Of a stretch of DNA of 43,643 nucleotides, positions 22,901 through 31,319 are shown one piece after another; within the stretch, counting starts at the first letter, position 1; every line of letters begins with the position of its first letter. The position numbers and the translations under genes are program-made. Source of the DNA: Rhodospirillaceae bacterium (GTDB taxonomy: Bacteria; Pseudomonadota; Alphaproteobacteria; Rhodospirillales; UBA2165); NCBI GenBank assembly GCA_018674495.1, contig JABHAA010000116.1, positions 1 to 43,643 of the forward strand, given 5' to 3'. Below the pieces are notes generated by a model. It worked only from the letters and a program-made list of their open reading frames with translations. It ran no database searches and was not told the origin of the DNA.

Positions 22901-23323
22901 ATGTTGGGGCGGCGTATCATCTATGCATTTTTCTTGATCCTGGCGGCCGGCACCGCCAGTGCCGCCGATCTGGCCATCACTATCACCGGCATTCGGAGCG
23001 CCGATGGCTTGGTGCGCCTGGCCATCTTCGACAAGCCGGGCGAATTTCCCGAAGGCGAGGAATATGCGGCAAAGGACGTGGCCGCCCGCGTCGTCGCCCA
23101 GACGGTGATCTTCCGGAACATAGAGCCGGGCCGCTACGCCGTCGCCATGCATCACGACGAAAACGCCAACCATGAAATGGATTTCTATTTCTTCGGCCTG
23201 CCGAAGGAAGGCTACGGCTTTTCCCGCAACGCCCCGGTCTTCTTCGTAGCACCCGGTTTTGAAGAGGCGGCGTTCACCGTGCCCGCCAGGGGGCTGCAGA
23301 TCAGTTTTGAAGTGCGGTACTAG
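22901..23323 (+). CDS. Secreted DUF2141 family protein
   Basis: A 140-residue protein with a Sec-type signal peptide: RR near the start, a hydrophobic core at residues 6-18, and a likely cleavage site after ASA near residue 21. The mature part is a beta-rich domain reading LAITITGIRSADGLVRLAIF, then PGRYAVAMHHDENANHEMDF and PKEGYGFSRNA, which are hallmarks of DUF2141. It is probably periplasmic, and its function is unknown. An in-frame TTG at 22883 with AAGG close upstream is an alternative start; the ATG at 22901 gives the cleaner signal peptide. Its stop shares bases with the stop of the convergent cyclase gene. Confidence 0.8.
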   Translation: MLGRRIIYAFFLILAAGTASAADLAITITGIRSADGLVRLAIFDKPGEFPEGEEYAAKDVAARVVAQTVIFRNIEPGRYAVAMHHDENANHEMDFYFFGLPKEGYGFSRNAPVFFVAPGFEEAAFTVPARGLQISFEVRY

Positions 23324-25056
23324 ATATCCATCCCGGCTTTGCGCAGACCTTCGATAACGTCATCCCGGAATATGGCGTGCCAGTTCTTCAAGAAATTCCC
23401 AATTTTTGGATAGGAATGCAAAAGCCCGTCGATTTCGCTTTCCGGTTCCCGGCCCAAATGACCAAGGGACGCGACCCGCGTGGTATAGGATAAAAACCCG
23501 ACAACCGAACGGGACCGTTTTAATTTGGTTGTCCATTCGAGGTTGCCCTCGTAATCGCCAACCGCAAAATAGGCGCAGGCGAGAACGGTCATCATCCGGT
23601 TCATGTTGAGATCGCAGGGGCTCAACCGGATGGCGGTCAAGGCGTGATCAACCGCTTCTTCGGCACGGCCAGTAAGATAAAGGGCTGGACCAACCTCTAC
23701 ATGCCCGGCGGCGGACATGGGATTGAGGGCCAAGCCATGCTCCAATGTGGAAATCGCCTCCTCGAATTTTCCATGCGAGTTGGCCGCTTGGGCGGTCAGC
23801 GCATCGCCGAGGGCGAGGTAGCCGGCCGGGTCCGCGGAATCCAGTTGGGTTGCATTGCTGCCGGCCTCGACCGCTTCGTCGATTGCCTGGAACGCAATGG
23901 TTTCGCGCGCCAACCAAGTTAGCGCATAGCACAGTCCGGTGTGGGCTCTGGCGGTCCCGGGGGATAGCGCGATCGATTGCCGCAGTAGCCCCACCGCAAT
24001 TTCGCAATCGCCTTTGAGACGCCGGCTATAGTGATACATGCCGCGCTGATAAAGATCCCAAGCATCCAAGCTATCGGGGTGTTTGGCCAGCGCCCGCTCC
24101 ATATCACCCAGCGACAGGGCGGGCAAAACCGCGCCGATCACTGTTTCGGTAATCTCGTCCTGGACCGCAAATATGTCTTCAAGCTCCCGGTCGTAACGCT
24201 CGGCCCATATATGTTTACCCGATACCCCGTCGATCAACTGGGCGGTGATGTGCACGCGGTTGCCGGCCTTTCTGACGCTGCCTTCCAGGACGTAATGGAC
24301 GTCCAAATCTTTGGCAACATCCCGGATATCCGGCGACTGATTCTTGTATGAAAAGCTGGAATTGCGGGCGACAACGTGGAGTTGGTTTACGCGTGACAGT
24401 CCGGTGATGATGTCCTCGGCAATGCCGTCTGAAAAATACTCCTGTTCCGAATCACCTGATAGATTGTCAAAGGGCAGGACGGCGATGGCGGTTTTGCCTC
24501 GGGTCAGTTGCTCGGCAGGCGCCGCTTTCCGGTCCAGTAAAATGCGGTAGGCGCGGATCGGTTGGGCGATATTTTTTACTTCCTGATCGCCCATATCTTC
24601 GATGGCCATATCGATGCGGTGGCGCACCTGGTCGGCGACCAGGCCGGAAAGGCAGATGCCGCCCGGCTCGGCGAGGGCTTCCAGGCGGGCAGCGATATTG
24701 ACGTCGTCGCCATAAATTTCGGTGCCGTCGATCATCACCTCGCCGGAATGAACACCGATGCGGAATAACAATTTCTTGTCCTCGGCGATGCCCTCGTTCT
24801 CTTTGGCGAGTTTGCCTTGCGCCTCAATGGCCGTGGTGACGCATTCGACGACGCTGCCGAACTCGGCCAATATCGCATCGCCGGCATAATGATTGACCCG
24901 CCCGCCGTGGCTTTCGATGGCTTTGGTCAGCAGCGCAAGGCCGGTGCGCAGCGCCTCGTGGGTGCCGACTTCGTCGACGCCAGTCAGGCGCGAATAGCCG
25001 GCCACATCCGCATACAGAATCGCCGCCAATTTGCGTTGGATTTCCTGATCGCTCAT
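23320..25056 (-). CDS. Class III adenylate/guanylate cyclase-like protein with TolB-like and TPR domains
   Basis: A 578-residue signalling protein. Residues 8-170 form a class III nucleotidyl cyclase domain with metal-binding aspartates Asp17 (YADVAGYSR) and Asp60 (YAGDAILAEF) and the motif YGDDVNIAARLEAL. This is followed by a TolB/FlgO-like domain (about 190-330; AVLPFDNLSGDSEQEYFSDG) and TPR-like helical repeats to the C-terminus. The lysine that usually selects the purine base (K in KTMGD-type motifs) appears as His at position 57, so nucleotide choice, and even activity, are uncertain. No membrane segment is obvious. The start at 25056 follows GGGGAGG. This is a common rhizobial/rhodospirillal cyclase architecture. 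Confidence 0.88.
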   Translation of the reverse strand: MSDQEIQRKLAAILYADVAGYSRLTGVDEVGTHEALRTGLALLTKAIESHGGRVNHYAGDAILAEFGSVVECVTTAIEAQGKLAKENEGIAEDKKLLFRIGVHSGEVMIDGTEIYGDDVNIAARLEALAEPGGICLSGLVADQVRHRIDMAIEDMGDQEVKNIAQPIRAYRILLDRKAAPAEQLTRGKTAIAVLPFDNLSGDSEQEYFSDGIAEDIITGLSRVNQLHVVARNSSFSYKNQSPDIRDVAKDLDVHYVLEGSVRKAGNRVHITAQLIDGVSGKHIWAERYDRELEDIFAVQDEITETVIGAVLPALSLGDMERALAKHPDSLDAWDLYQRGMYHYSRRLKGDCEIAVGLLRQSIALSPGTARAHTGLCYALTWLARETIAFQAIDEAVEAGSNATQLDSADPAGYLALGDALTAQAANSHGKFEEAISTLEHGLALNPMSAAGHVEVGPALYLTGRAEEAVDHALTAIRLSPCDLNMNRMMTVLACAYFAVGDYEGNLEWTTKLKRSRSVVGFLSYTTRVASLGHLGREPESEIDGLLHSYPKIGNFLKNWHAIFRDDVIEGLRKAGMDI

Positions 25057-25146
25057 GGGCCTCCCCAAAAGGCGCTTCGTTGGCGGCTATTTTAGATAAA
25101 GTTGAAGCACTGGCAATGGCGCAGGCGGATAACGGGAGCGCCGATC

Positions 25147-25959
25147 CTATTCCCCCTTGTAAACGGCCTTCCGTTTTTCGAAAAATGCATTGGCGCCTTC
25201 GGTATAGTCGTAACTGTCCCGGAGCTTCTCGTACGCCTGGCCTTCCAGGTTCATGCCGAAATCCAGGGTCGAATCGAAGGCTGTATTCATCACCCCCTTG
25301 ACGGTCGCCAAGGCCAGGGGTGACAGGGCGTTGAGGCGGGCGGCGTATTTTTCGATCATTTCATCGAGCGCCGCTTGGTCTTCGGCCACATCGGTTAGAA
25401 TGCCCCAATCCAGCGCTGTCTCCGCCGGCACCCGTTCGCCGAGGAAAACCATCTTCTTGGCGCGGGCCAGGCCGATGAGGCTGGTCAGCCTGATGGCGCC
25501 GCCGCTACCGGGCATCTGGCCGATGCTGACTTCGGGCAGGCCGACCAGGGTGTCTTTCGTGGCCAGGCGGAAATCGCAGGCCAACGACAATTCGAAGCCA
25601 ACGCCAAAAGCATATTTCTCGAGGGCCGCGATCACCGGTTTTGAGGCGCGCGCCGGAGCGGAGATGTTCCAGGACATGTGCGACATGCCGTTCCTGGGCA
25701 CATCGAAAAAACCGCGCACATCACCGCCGGACGTATAAACGCCGCCGTTTCCGCGAATGACGATGACTCCGACATCGTCATCCTCATCGAAAGCTTCGAT
25801 TATGGCGCGAATTTGATTGCGCGCGCCATAGGCCACGATGTTGAGCGGCTCCCGGTCCAGATACAGCCAGCCGATCCGTTTTTCCTTATCGACCTCGATG
25901 CGCAGCCCGTCGAGGTCTTCCAGAATTTCGGCGCGTTGCTTGGCATAGTCGTCGGTCAT
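25147..25959 (-). CDS. Enoyl-CoA hydratase/isomerase (crotonase) family protein
   Basis: A 270-residue crotonase-fold enzyme acting on an acyl-CoA. The oxyanion-hole segments are TSGGDVRGF near residue 77 and KYAFGVGFELSLACDFR near 117-133. The two glutamates typical of a hydratase are present, one in FELSLACD and one in LPEVSIGQMPGSGG, so hydration rather than only isomerisation is possible. The C-terminal helices end in EGANAFFEKRKAVYKG, the common ECH tail. The exact substrate is unknown. It begins the accessory region with many acyl-CoA and aromatic-type enzymes. The neighbours are the cyclase gene (same strand, 90 bases downstream of its stop) and the Rieske oxygenase (divergent). Confidence 0.88.
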   Translation of the reverse strand: MTDDYAKQRAEILEDLDGLRIEVDKEKRIGWLYLDREPLNIVAYGARNQIRAIIEAFDEDDDVGVIVIRGNGGVYTSGGDVRGFFDVPRNGMSHMSWNISAPARASKPVIAALEKYAFGVGFELSLACDFRLATKDTLVGLPEVSIGQMPGSGGAIRLTSLIGLARAKKMVFLGERVPAETALDWGILTDVAEDQAALDEMIEKYAARLNALSPLALATVKGVMNTAFDSTLDFGMNLEGQAYEKLRDSYDYTEGANAFFEKRKAVYKGE

Positions 25960-26341
25960 TTGATTACTCCACGGAAATTGAAATTAAAGCCATGGGCCAG
26001 GGCCTCGAATCTCCCGATCCGCCATATTCCTTGCCAAAGACAGCTACGGATCAAATTACGAAGAGGACGAAAAAGCTAAAAATACTGGCCAGCGCCAAGG
26101 CGGCCTGCACCGCCGGTGCATCAAGGATCGGGTCGGGTCCGAGTTCGGGAACATTGTGAAGGTTCATGGCCCGGCCCAGTACGCATACGGCTCTCAAATT
26201 GTCTACCATCCCGAAATCCCTTTTGCTTTAACTTTGCTTGCCGCTGATTCTGGCAGAGGCTACCCGATATTGCAAAGTCCGCCTTTCTTGACGGGAAATT
26301 GGGGTGGGATTAAGCTCCAAAAATTCTTTTGGAGGCTCGAC
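25960..26341. other. Divergent intergenic region before the Rieske oxygenase
   Basis: A gap of 382 bases between the divergent enoyl-CoA hydratase and Rieske oxygenase genes. It contains one possible small minus-strand membrane-peptide gene (26051-26167, listed separately). The sequence from about 26200 to 26341 is more AT-rich and ends in TTGGAGG just before the Rieske ATG. Promoters for both flanking genes presumably lie here, but I could not place convincing -35/-10 pairs. The frame of the Rieske gene stays open up to 26156, though that extension has no family similarity. Confidence 0.5.
26051..26167 (-). CDS. Possible 38-residue single-span membrane peptide
   Basis: An ATG (26165-26167, minus strand) opens a 38-codon frame ending in TGA. 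The product has a polar, proline-containing N-terminal half (MNLHNVPELGPDP) and a hydrophobic C-terminal half of about 20 residues rich in Ala, Leu, Phe and Val, ending FFVLFVI. That is the layout of a small single-pass membrane protein. No clear ribosome-binding site precedes it, and I recognise no family. It could be a chance frame; the hydrophobic block and its place in an otherwise empty gap are the only support. Confidence 0.3.
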   Translation of the reverse strand: MNLHNVPELGPDPILDAPAVQAALALASIFSFFVLFVI

Positions 26342-27400
26342 ATGGCTGATTACGCAATGGAACCATTGGTTCACAACGCTTGGTATATCGCTGCCTGGGC
26401 GCACGAGATCGACGAGGGCATCGTCGCCCGGCGCATACTGGGCGAAGACGTGGTGCTGTTCCGGGACGGGAACGGCAAGGCGGCGGCGCTGGAAGACCGC
26501 TGTTGTCACCGGGCGGTGCCCCTCAGCCTTGGCAAAACTTGCGCGGCCGGCATCCGCTGCGGCTATCACGGGCTGGCCTTCGATGGCGCCGGCAAGTGCG
26601 TCGATAATCCCGGCGAGGCCACCAACGCGGACGTGTTCAAAGTGCGCGCCTTTAAAATGGTGGAACGCCAGAACATGCTGTGGATATGGATGGGCGATCA
26701 AGCCCGCGCCGACGAAAGCCAGATCGTCGATTTTCCCTACCACGATCTGGACGCCTGGCCGACCCATTATGGCCGCTACGAGTTCGCCGCCAATTACATG
26801 TTCATGATCGATAATTTGATGGACTTGACCCATCTCGGATATGTGCACGGCTCGACCATCGGCGGCGACCCCAATGCCCACAACGAAGCCGAGTTGGAAA
26901 CCAAGCGCACGGAGCGCGGCGCGCACTTCATCCGCTGGATGATGAACTCGCCGCCGCCGCCGTCCTTCGTAAAGGCGGCTGGCTTCAAGGGCAATCTGGA
27001 CCGCTGGTCCGATTTCGAATATGTGGCGCCGGCGTCCGTGCGCCAATGGGGCGGCGGGCTCGACGAAGGCACCGGGGCCCGCGAAAACCGCGATCAGGAC
27101 GGCGGACTGTCTTTACGGCTCCTCCATCACGCGACGCCGGAAACCGACACCAGCTTCCATTATTTCTTCTCTGTCTCCGTCGAGGGCATCCCCGTGCAAT
27201 CCGAGACCGGCAAAGGCTTCTTCGCCGATATTTTGGAAGCCTTCCTCGAAGACAAGGTGTTTATCGAAGCGCAACAGGAACTGGCCACAAAAAACCCGGA
27301 CCGGCCCTTGATCGTCCGCCAGCACGACAAGGCGGTCGCCTATTCCCGCCAGGCCCTGCACCAGATGCTCGCCGAAGAGCTGAAACAGGCCGCCGAGTAG
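26342..27400 (+). CDS. Rieske non-heme iron oxygenase (VanA-like) alpha subunit
   Basis: A 352-residue ring-hydroxylating or O-demethylating oxygenase of the vanillate demethylase type. The Rieske [2Fe-2S] site is Cys54/His56 and Cys73/His76, in DRCCHRAVPL and IRCGYHGLAFD. The mononuclear iron motif is DNLMDLTHLGYVH with His164 and His169. The protein starts MADYAMEPLVHNAWYIAAW, as in VanA-like enzymes, and GGAGG lies about six bases upstream of the ATG at 26342. No reductase (VanB-like) gene is in the window, so electrons must come from a partner elsewhere. The substrate is likely an aromatic acid or ether. It converges with the glyoxalase-like gene after only three bases. Confidence 0.92.
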   Translation: MADYAMEPLVHNAWYIAAWAHEIDEGIVARRILGEDVVLFRDGNGKAAALEDRCCHRAVPLSLGKTCAAGIRCGYHGLAFDGAGKCVDNPGEATNADVFKVRAFKMVERQNMLWIWMGDQARADESQIVDFPYHDLDAWPTHYGRYEFAANYMFMIDNLMDLTHLGYVHGSTIGGDPNAHNEAELETKRTERGAHFIRWMMNSPPPPSFVKAAGFKGNLDRWSDFEYVAPASVRQWGGGLDEGTGARENRDQDGGLSLRLLHHATPETDTSFHYFFSVSVEGIPVQSETGKGFFADILEAFLEDKVFIEAQQELATKNPDRPLIVRQHDKAVAYSRQALHQMLAEELKQAAE

Positions 27401-27403
27401 GGT

Positions 27404-28255
27404 TTATGCGCCCGCCGGTGTAATCACCAGTTCGGCGCCAAGGGCTTCGGCGGCGTCAATCACCAGACGTTCGGCGCTCTCATCCGCCAGCGGAATATTG
27501 TTTTCGCGAAAATAGCGGCGTGTTTGCGCCAGGTCGGTGGAGATCAGGCCGACCGCCACCCCGAAATGATCGGCGCGGATAAATCGCAGCTTGCCCCGGT
27601 CCAGGGTAATTTCTAAACCGCCATCCGTTGCGCTTGGCGCGCGTCCGGTAAATGTTGCCAACCGTGCGGCGCTGTCCGCCGGGTCCGGCACCAAATACAC
27701 CGCTTCCGACAACCCGGTGATGGCGTTGTCGCGGGCGATGAACCGGTCTTGCCAGACATGGGCCGGCGTCAGGTGGGTGAGGGTCTGGATGCGGCCTTCG
27801 GGGAACTGATCGAAACCGGCGCGGATCACGGTGAAACCGGCTTCCGCTTCGCTGCCATCGGCGGCTTCGACAGTACGGCGCAAATTCACGGTGGGCTGTA
27901 AAGAGATGCCTGTGGTTTGCAGCCGCGCCGTTTCCAAGCCCGCATCGGCCACCGAAAAAGCGGTCAGATGGACGCCGATATATTGATCCATACGATCCCG
28001 CATATGGCGGCTAACGGGGGTATCGGTGCCTTCCACATCGGTGAGGAATTCCAGATATCCGTGTTCCAGCATGGCCAGTCGGTTGGCCGATCCTTGCGGG
28101 ATCACTTCGCCGGTATTGGGGTCTTTGTCCCCATGCAAGGCAATCGGCGTCAGCGGGAAACCAAGCTTGCCAAACACCCGCGCCACTTCGTCCAGGTCGG
28201 GCACGTACCAGCCCACATGGTCCAGATATATTTCGCCGGGGCCGGGCAGGTTCAA
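27404..28255 (-). CDS. Glyoxalase-like / VOC family protein
   Basis: A 283-residue protein of the vicinal oxygen chelate type, most like the glyoxalase-3-like group. The N-terminal module (residues 8-95) has IYLDHVGWYVPDLDEVARVF and HGYLEFLTDVEG, supplying a His and a Glu of the kind that bind metal. The second half has TPAHVWQDRFIARDNAITGL, plus a distal module with LEITLDRGKLRFI. VOC enzymes include extradiol dioxygenases, isomerases and lyases, so the reaction is open. The start is a TTG (28253-28255) supported by a strong AAGGAGG nine bases upstream. It is the last gene of the minus-strand operon after the MDR oxidoreductase (18-base gap). Confidence 0.75.
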   Translation of the reverse strand: MNLPGPGEIYLDHVGWYVPDLDEVARVFGKLGFPLTPIALHGDKDPNTGEVIPQGSANRLAMLEHGYLEFLTDVEGTDTPVSRHMRDRMDQYIGVHLTAFSVADAGLETARLQTTGISLQPTVNLRRTVEAADGSEAEAGFTVIRAGFDQFPEGRIQTLTHLTPAHVWQDRFIARDNAITGLSEAVYLVPDPADSAARLATFTGRAPSATDGGLEITLDRGKLRFIRADHFGVAVGLISTDLAQTRRYFRENNIPLADESAERLVIDAAEALGAELVITPAGA

Positions 28256-28273
28256 CGGGTTCGCCTCCTTTTT

Positions 28274-29281
28274 TTAAGGCTCGACGATGACTTTGCCGAT
28301 AACCTCGCGGTCTTCGATCAGGCGCAAGGCCTCGGTGGCTTCGCTGAGCGGATAGGTGCCGGCGATAGGCACCTTCATGTCGCCGGCTTGGATCATGGCC
28401 AGCAGCGCGGTCAAATCTTCCGGCTCCCAACTGTTGGAGCCCCGAATATCAAATTCAAAGCTCCATACATAGCGGAGATCGGTTTTCGGATCGAAGCTGT
28501 CGGTAGCGCCGCAGGTGAGCATGCGCCCGCCGCGCCGCAAGCAACGCATGCCCTGCACCCAGGTATCGCCGCCGGTGAAATTGACCACCACGGTGACGCC
28601 GCCTTCATATTTGCGCCGGTGCGGCTTGGTATAAAGCTTCCAAATTTCCTTGACCCATTCGGTTTCCAGATAGTTGATTACGTGATCGGCGCCCATATCT
28701 GTGAGCGCCTGCATCTTCACCTCCGACGACGACAGGGCCACAACTTCGGCGCCTAGGATTTTGGCGAGCAATACCGCGCCGGTGCCGACGCCGCCCGAGG
28801 CACCCATGATCAGCACCTTGTCGTCCTTATTGACCTGGCCTCTTGTCACCATCATGCGGTGGGCGGTACCGTATGCGACCGGCAGGCTGGCGGCATCCGC
28901 ATAAGATACGCCGTCCGGAATTGGGATCAACTGATGCTCCGGCGCGCGGCAAAATTCGGCCAGCCCGCCATCGATGGTCTCGCCCACCAGGCCGCCTTCC
29001 ACTCGGTTGCGGGGATCGATGAGAACCGCATCGCCAACTTTAAAATTCTTCACATCGGCGCCGGTCTCGGCGATCTCGCCGGCAACGTCGAGGCCGCAAA
29101 TTCTGGGCAGCTCCAAGGTCAGACCGGGCATGCCGTTGCGGGTAAACAGATCGTGGTAATTGAGCGAGGTCGCCTTCACCCGGACAACCACATCGCCAGG
29201 TCCGCATTCCGGGTCAGGATAGTTTTCTTCGTAGATGAGCTTGTCCATCTGGCCATGCTCATAAAGGACAACGGCTTTCAT
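28274..29281 (-). CDS. Medium-chain dehydrogenase/reductase (quinone-oxidoreductase-like)
   Basis: A 335-residue NAD(P)-dependent oxidoreductase. It has an N-terminal GroES-like fold (KATSLNYHDLFTRNGMPG) and a Rossmann domain with GASGGVGTGAVLLAKILGA near residues 160-178. The usual four-cysteine structural zinc lobe is absent, and the catalytic zinc residues are not evident, so it looks like a zinc-free quinone reductase or enoyl reductase rather than a classic alcohol dehydrogenase. It lies between the thioesterase (30-base gap) and the VOC gene. In this operon it could reduce a quinone or an alpha,beta-unsaturated intermediate; this is inferred from neighbours. Confidence 0.85.
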   Translation of the reverse strand: MKAVVLYEHGQMDKLIYEENYPDPECGPGDVVVRVKATSLNYHDLFTRNGMPGLTLELPRICGLDVAGEIAETGADVKNFKVGDAVLIDPRNRVEGGLVGETIDGGLAEFCRAPEHQLIPIPDGVSYADAASLPVAYGTAHRMMVTRGQVNKDDKVLIMGASGGVGTGAVLLAKILGAEVVALSSSEVKMQALTDMGADHVINYLETEWVKEIWKLYTKPHRRKYEGGVTVVVNFTGGDTWVQGMRCLRRGGRMLTCGATDSFDPKTDLRYVWSFEFDIRGSNSWEPEDLTALLAMIQAGDMKVPIAGTYPLSEATEALRLIEDREVIGKVIVEP

Positions 29282-29311
29282 GGTCTCTCCTTAAATTTTT
29301 GCGCGCCGCCC

Positions 29312-29728
29312 TTAGCCGGCGGGCATGTGGAACACGCCGCGCCCGCTGGCCAGCAAGCGGCCCTCGGCATCGAAGACCGAGGCTTCGGCGGTGGAAAAGG
29401 TGCGGCCCAATTTGATCACCCGGGCCTGGACGGTAATCTCGCCTTCCTTGGCGGCCCGGTGGTAGTCGACGCGGAGATCAACGGTCGGCACCGGCCCGCC
29501 GATCTTTGCCGCCAGCGCATAATCGGAGGCGGTGTCAATAAGGGTGGCAAGGATGCCGCCATGGGCATAGCCGGCCTCTGCATTGACCAGGAATTCTTGC
29601 CGCCAGGGCACGGTGATTTGAATGCCGTCTTCGGTCACTTCAGCAACTTTTAGCCCCAGCCATTGATGGAAGGGCGCCTGGGTTATGCGATCCTGTAGTT
29701 CCGCGAGAGTCATTTTATTTTCGGCCAT
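29312..29728 (-). CDS. PaaI-type hotdog-fold acyl-CoA thioesterase
   Basis: A 138-residue hotdog-fold thioesterase that hydrolyses acyl- or aryl-CoA esters. The family block AGYAHGGILATLIDTASDYA at about residues 52-71 includes the HGG turn and the conserved Asp on the central helix. Length fits the PaaI group. Its ATG overlaps the TAA of the upstream acyl-CoA ligase by one base (TAATG), so it is translationally coupled to that gene. A thioesterase next to a ligase often releases CoA from dead-end esters, or acts in the pathway itself. Confidence 0.88.
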   Translation of the reverse strand: MAENKMTLAELQDRITQAPFHQWLGLKVAEVTEDGIQITVPWRQEFLVNAEAGYAHGGILATLIDTASDYALAAKIGGPVPTVDLRVDYHRAAKEGEITVQARVIKLGRTFSTAEASVFDAEGRLLASGRGVFHMPAG

Positions 29729-31233
29729 TAAACTTTCTCCCCAGCCAAGGCGCGCAATGCCGCCCGGTCGGTTTTGTTGGTCCCGGTCAAGGGAATTTCG
29801 GGCATCACGAATACCCGCCTCGGATGGGCATAGGCGGGACCGTTTTCGATTGCATAGGCTTTGACGTCGTCTTCGCCGAGCGTCGCGCCTTTCTCGGCGA
29901 CGACGAAGGCGTATGGCACCTCGCCCTTGGTTTCGTGGGAAAAGGGCAGCACCACGGCCTGGGATATTCGTGCGAATTTCTCCAGCAGGGATTCCACCTG
30001 GCCCGGAAAGATGTTCTCGCCGCCGCAGACGAACATGTCATCGACCCTGCCGACAAAATAAAACCAGCCGTCTTCGTCCTGGCGCATGATGTCGCCGGAA
30101 TAGTTCCAGCCGTCTTTGAAGCAGCGCTCGGTCTCTTCCGGGTAATTATAAAAGCCCAAAGCGACACCGGGATTGCGCAAGACCAGCTCGCCCTGTTTGT
30201 CGTTGGGCCCGCCCTCGAACCGGTATTCACAGCCCGGTATCGGATAGCCGACGGCGCCCACCGGGCGTTCCAGCCCATCGGGATGGTACCAGCCGAGCAT
30301 GATCGGTCCGCCCTCGGTGGTGCCGTAGTTGAGCTGGATAGCGGCGTTCTTGAAAACGGCTGAAATATCGCCAAGCAACACGTCCGACGCCGGCGCCGAG
30401 CCCATGGAAATGGTGCGCACATGGGAGAAATCGGAAGCTTCGATCAGATCGCGCTCGGCCAGCATCATATACATCATGGTCGGAACGCCGGTGACCATGG
30501 TGCATTTCTGTTCCGCCACCGCATGAATGGCGGGCCGGGCCGCAAAACGGGGCATGATCACCAGGGACGCCCCCGGTAGCATCGCCGTCTTGATCGCCAC
30601 CAGGGCATTTTTATGGAAAAACGGCGCCGATATGAGAATACGGTCATCGTCGGTTAGCCGGCGGGCTTCCACCAAAGCTTTGGATGCCCAGCCCTGGCCC
30701 GAATGGGTCAAAAGCACGCCCTTGGGCCGGCCGGTGGTGCCGGCGGTATAGAGCTGCATGGACACTTGTTTGTCGCTAACCGTCACCGCCTCGAATTCGC
30801 CGGGGTCCAGAAAATTTTGATAGTCTTCATCGAAGTCGGTGCCGGGTAGCTCGTCGCACACTCGGGCGTCCCAGCTTCGATCATAAAACATATGTTTGAC
30901 GCCGGCGTCGCGGAGGATGAACTCCACGGTGTCGGCGGGCAGCTTGATATTGACGGGCACCGGAACGCAGCCCAAACGCAAGGCGCCGAACAACACTTCC
31001 ATGAATTCCAGCCGGTTTTGCGCCAATATGGCGATGCGGTCGCCGGGCCCAAGGCCGCGCAGCCGAAGCCCGCGCGCTACGGCATCACAGCTGGCATCCA
31101 AATCGGCGTAGGTGACTTCTTGGGGATTATCGGCATCCAAAAGATCGATGGCCGCAATGCGCCCGCTATCCACATGCGCTTTAAAAAGATTGCCTAGATT
31201 TTCCATTAGCGCCGATTTGCCTTGTTTCGCCAT
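29728..31233 (-). CDS. AMP-dependent acyl-CoA synthetase/ligase
   Basis: A 501-residue ANL-superfamily ligase that activates a carboxylic acid to its CoA thioester with ATP. The adenylation core has QLYTAGTTGRPKGVLLTH near residues 158-175 and NYGTTEGGP near 306. The hinge and signature region is DDMFVCGGENIFPGQVESLL, and the catalytic C-terminal lysine lies in PLTGTNKTDRAAL. Aromatic or short/medium acids are possible substrates. The ATG at 31233 lacks a strong ribosome-binding site; ATG 31204-31206 is an alternative, beginning MENLGNLFKAHV. First gene of a four-gene minus-strand operon, divergent from the UbiD gene. Confidence 0.92.
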   Translation of the reverse strand: MAKQGKSALMENLGNLFKAHVDSGRIAAIDLLDADNPQEVTYADLDASCDAVARGLRLRGLGPGDRIAILAQNRLEFMEVLFGALRLGCVPVPVNIKLPADTVEFILRDAGVKHMFYDRSWDARVCDELPGTDFDEDYQNFLDPGEFEAVTVSDKQVSMQLYTAGTTGRPKGVLLTHSGQGWASKALVEARRLTDDDRILISAPFFHKNALVAIKTAMLPGASLVIMPRFAARPAIHAVAEQKCTMVTGVPTMMYMMLAERDLIEASDFSHVRTISMGSAPASDVLLGDISAVFKNAAIQLNYGTTEGGPIMLGWYHPDGLERPVGAVGYPIPGCEYRFEGGPNDKQGELVLRNPGVALGFYNYPEETERCFKDGWNYSGDIMRQDEDGWFYFVGRVDDMFVCGGENIFPGQVESLLEKFARISQAVVLPFSHETKGEVPYAFVVAEKGATLGEDDVKAYAIENGPAYAHPRRVFVMPEIPLTGTNKTDRAALRALAGEKV

Positions 31234-31319
31234 GCTGGCGGTTGCGGTGAGGTTTCGCTATTCTTAGGCCAACCCTGAAGCCTGGATATTGGCTTTACAA
31301 GCAAATTAAGGAGACGGTC
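31234..31319. promoter_or_regulatory. Divergent promoter region, ligase operon / UbiD-HpaB genes
   Basis: Only 86 bases separate the start codons of the minus-strand acyl-CoA ligase and the plus-strand UbiD gene, so both promoters must overlap or lie close together here. AAGGAG about seven bases before the UbiD ATG is a good ribosome-binding site. TTGGCTTTACAAGCAAATTAA lies near the plus-strand side, but I cannot assign -35/-10 boxes with confidence. No regulator gene is adjacent, so any shared control is inferred from the layout alone. Confidence 0.45.
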
